A DNA stretch of 20,561 bases from Desulfobacterales bacterium (GTDB lineage: Bacteria; Desulfobacterota; Desulfobacteria; Desulfobacterales; BuS5). Numbering within the stretch: the stretch's first letter is position 1; each line of letters starts with the position of its first letter. The position numbers and the translations under genes were made by a program. Of this stretch, positions 18,622 through 20,561 are shown in pieces. The stretch spans positions 1 through 20,561 of the forward strand of contig JAGVGX010000028.1 in the NCBI GenBank assembly GCA_020056865.1, in the 5' to 3' direction. The notes beneath the pieces were generated by a model. The model ran no database searches. It saw only the letters and a list, made by a program, of their open reading frames with translations, and had not been told where the DNA came from.

Positions 18622-19914
18622 ATGGCAAGTTTGATTAACATACTTAGGCAGCGGGGTTTTATTGAGCAAACCACCCATGAAAGTGAACTTAAGGCATACC
18701 TTAGTGATGAAGGTGCGGTGACTTGTTATGTGGGTTTTGATCCAACTGCATCCAGTTTGCATATTGGAAGCCTTATTCCAATAATGGCACTAACCCATAT
18801 GCAACGAAATGGTCACCGTCCAATCGTTCTTATAGGTGGAGGTACGGGGCTTGTTGGAGATCCAAGCGGCAAGACTGAGTCAAGAAAACTTCTTTCAATG
18901 GATATGGTTGAAGAAAATATTTGTGGAATTAAAAAACAACTATCTCGATTTATAGATTTTACTGATGATAAAGCATTGTTGGAAAATAATGCTAACTGGC
19001 TGTGCCAGTTGGAGTACATCCCCTTTTTAAGAGATATTGGGAAACACTTTTCTGTAAATCGCATGCTAAAAGCCGAAGGCTATAAAATGCGTCTTGATTC
19101 TGAAGCAGGCCTGAATTTTATAGAATTTAGTTATATGCTTTTCCAGGCGTATGATTTTTTAAAACTGTTGGACATACATGGTTGTCGTTTGCAAATGGGA
19201 GGGAGTGATCAATGGGGCAATATTGTTGCAGGCATTGATCTGATCAGAAGGGTTAGAGGAAAAACGTCATTTGGCATTACATTCCCATTGATAACAACAA
19301 GCAGCGGAGAAAAAATGGGAAAGACGGCGAAAGGTGCCGTATGGCTGGACCCTGAAAGGACAAGCCCATATGAATACTATCAGTACTGGATAAATACAGA
19401 AGATAAAGATGTGGGCCGTTTCCTTGCACTTTTTTCATTTTTGCCAATGGATGAAATACAATCCATTGAAAAACTTGATGGATCAGAACTAAATAGTGCC
19501 AAGGCAGTATTGGCTTTTGAGGCGACGAGGCTTGCTCATGGCGAAGATGAGGCTTTAAAGGCGTTTTATGCTTCAGCAAGTGTATTTGGTATTAAGGAAA
19601 TCTCGAAGAAGATTCTGGCATCAAGTACGATACCGCGAGGTGAGGACAAAATTAATGATGTTTTGGTGCCTCAAGTTTACATGGATATCGATCGATTAAG
19701 GCAAGGAATCCCTGCTTTTAAGATGTTCCATGAAGTCGGCCTTGTTAAATCAGGAGGAGAATCCAGAAGGCTTATTCAACAGGGAGGGGGCTATATTAAC
19801 GACAACCGATTGACATCATTTGATTATTTGATAACGGATAAAGACATAGATGATCAGGAAATCGTGTTAAGAGCAGGGAAAAAAAAATATTTTAAAATAA
19901 AGATAAAAAAATAG
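18622..19914 (+). CDS. tyrS: Tyrosyl-tRNA synthetase
   Basis: The 430-residue class I synthetase has YVGFDPTASSLHIGSL (36-51, HIGH-type motif HIGS). LIGGGTGLVGDPSGK follows at 68-82, GGSDQWGNI (191-199) recognises substrate, and EKMGKTAKG (228-236) is the KMSKS-type loop as KMGKT. The C-terminal S4 RNA-binding domain spans about 365-430. It charges tRNA-Tyr. AAGGA lies 6 bases before the ATG. The 9-base gap from rny suggests one transcript. I see no clear terminator after it; the rRNA promoters begin within 10 bases of its stop. Confidence 0.97.
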   Translation: MASLINILRQRGFIEQTTHESELKAYLSDEGAVTCYVGFDPTASSLHIGSLIPIMALTHMQRNGHRPIVLIGGGTGLVGDPSGKTESRKLLSMDMVEENICGIKKQLSRFIDFTDDKALLENNANWLCQLEYIPFLRDIGKHFSVNRMLKAEGYKMRLDSEAGLNFIEFSYMLFQAYDFLKLLDIHGCRLQMGGSDQWGNIVAGIDLIRRVRGKTSFGITFPLITTSSGEKMGKTAKGAVWLDPERTSPYEYYQYWINTEDKDVGRFLALFSFLPMDEIQSIEKLDGSELNSAKAVLAFEATRLAHGEDEALKAFYASASVFGIKEISKKILASSTIPRGEDKINDVLVPQVYMDIDRLRQGIPAFKMFHEVGLVKSGGESRRLIQQGGGYINDNRLTSFDYLITDKDIDDQEIVLRAGKKKYFKIKIKK

Positions 19915-19923
19915 TTTTTTTAG

Positions 19924-19952
19924 TTGACAAAGGAGTAGGGTAAATGTAAAAT
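19924..19952 (+). promoter_or_regulatory. rRNA operon promoter P1
   Basis: A perfect -35 TTGACA (19924-19929), a 17-base spacer and TAAAAT (19947-19952). It lies 10 bases after the tyrS stop and about 230 bases before 16S. Strength and position fit the upstream member of a tandem rRNA promoter pair. Confidence 0.7.
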
Positions 19953-20031
19953 ACTATTTTTAAGTCTGACCGACATGTATATCAATTTACAGTGAGTGCA
20001 AAAAAATATTTAAGTCGGGACGAATAATTGC

Positions 20032-20060
20032 TTGACAAGAAAGAAAGAATCATAGATAAT
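20032..20060 (+). promoter_or_regulatory. rRNA operon promoter P2
   Basis: A perfect -35 TTGACA (20032-20037), a 17-base spacer and GATAAT (20055-20060). It lies 108 bases downstream of P1 and about 115 bases before mature 16S. Confidence 0.75.
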
Positions 20061-20110
20061 AAAATAGAATTTTTTTCTGTGTAAAAAAGCAAGCATAAGT
20101 TTTTTGATCT

Positions 20111-20123
20111 TGATCTTTGAAAA
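20111..20123 (+). promoter_or_regulatory. boxA-like antitermination site in the rRNA leader
   Basis: TGATCTTTGAAAA resembles the boxA consensus TGCTCTTTAAAA. It sits in the leader between P2 and 16S, where boxA normally recruits the Nus antitermination factors. Confidence 0.5.
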
Positions 20124-20181
20124 CTAAATAGCAACAGCTTGTGAGTAAGGTCTCAAACAAATTACTTTTTGTTTAAAATAT

Positions 20182-20561
<380 letters not shown>

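Overview
The window looks like a chromosomal housekeeping segment from a sulfate-reducing-type member of the Desulfobacterota, most likely order Desulfobacterales. Three things point there. The 16S fragment reads GCAGCAGTGAGGAA at its end, where most bacteria have GTGGGGAA, a form I associate with Desulfobacteraceae-like 16S genes. The ATP synthase operon carries paired b' and b subunits with no a or c subunit alongside. The rod-shape genes, a bactofilin, RNase Y and 6S RNA also occur together. The DNA is moderately AT-rich and almost everything lies on the + strand. I see no transposon, phage, CRISPR or defence genes.

Layout. A tRNA-Pro(GGG) with its own promoter and terminator lies on the minus strand at 1-170. 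Divergent from it is a two-gene unit: an LD-carboxypeptidase (S66) and an EstB/class C beta-lactamase-like serine hydrolase. Next comes a cell-elongation block: mreB, mreC, mreD, PBP2 (mrdA), rodA and a bactofilin (2501-8400). After 371 non-coding bases lies the ATP synthase operon: b', b, delta, alpha, gamma, beta, epsilon (8772-14771), closed by a strong intrinsic terminator. Then come a GlmU-type protein with only the uridyltransferase half, a small coiled-coil ZapB-like protein, ZapA, and a 6S RNA (about 16530-16712). RNase Y and tyrosyl-tRNA synthetase follow. The window ends with a two-promoter rRNA leader and the first 380 bases of 16S rRNA.

How the genes work together. MreB filaments, MreC/MreD, the PBP2-RodA synthase pair and perhaps the bactofilin form the elongasome that lays down side-wall peptidoglycan. 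The LD-carboxypeptidase and serine hydrolase plausibly trim or recycle muropeptides. The GlmU-like enzyme would supply UDP-GlcNAc to the same wall pathway. ZapA and the coiled-coil protein serve the division ring. The atp genes encode all of F1 plus the peripheral stalk; the proton channel and c-ring must be encoded elsewhere. 6S RNA, RNase Y, TyrRS and the rRNA operon belong to gene expression.

Most of this is ordinary, and I found no convincing new multi-gene system. The points most worth a second look are the half-length GlmU, the 6S RNA with a possible competing terminator fold, a 10-bp inverted repeat between atpA and atpG, and repeated TTAA-type motifs upstream of mreB.
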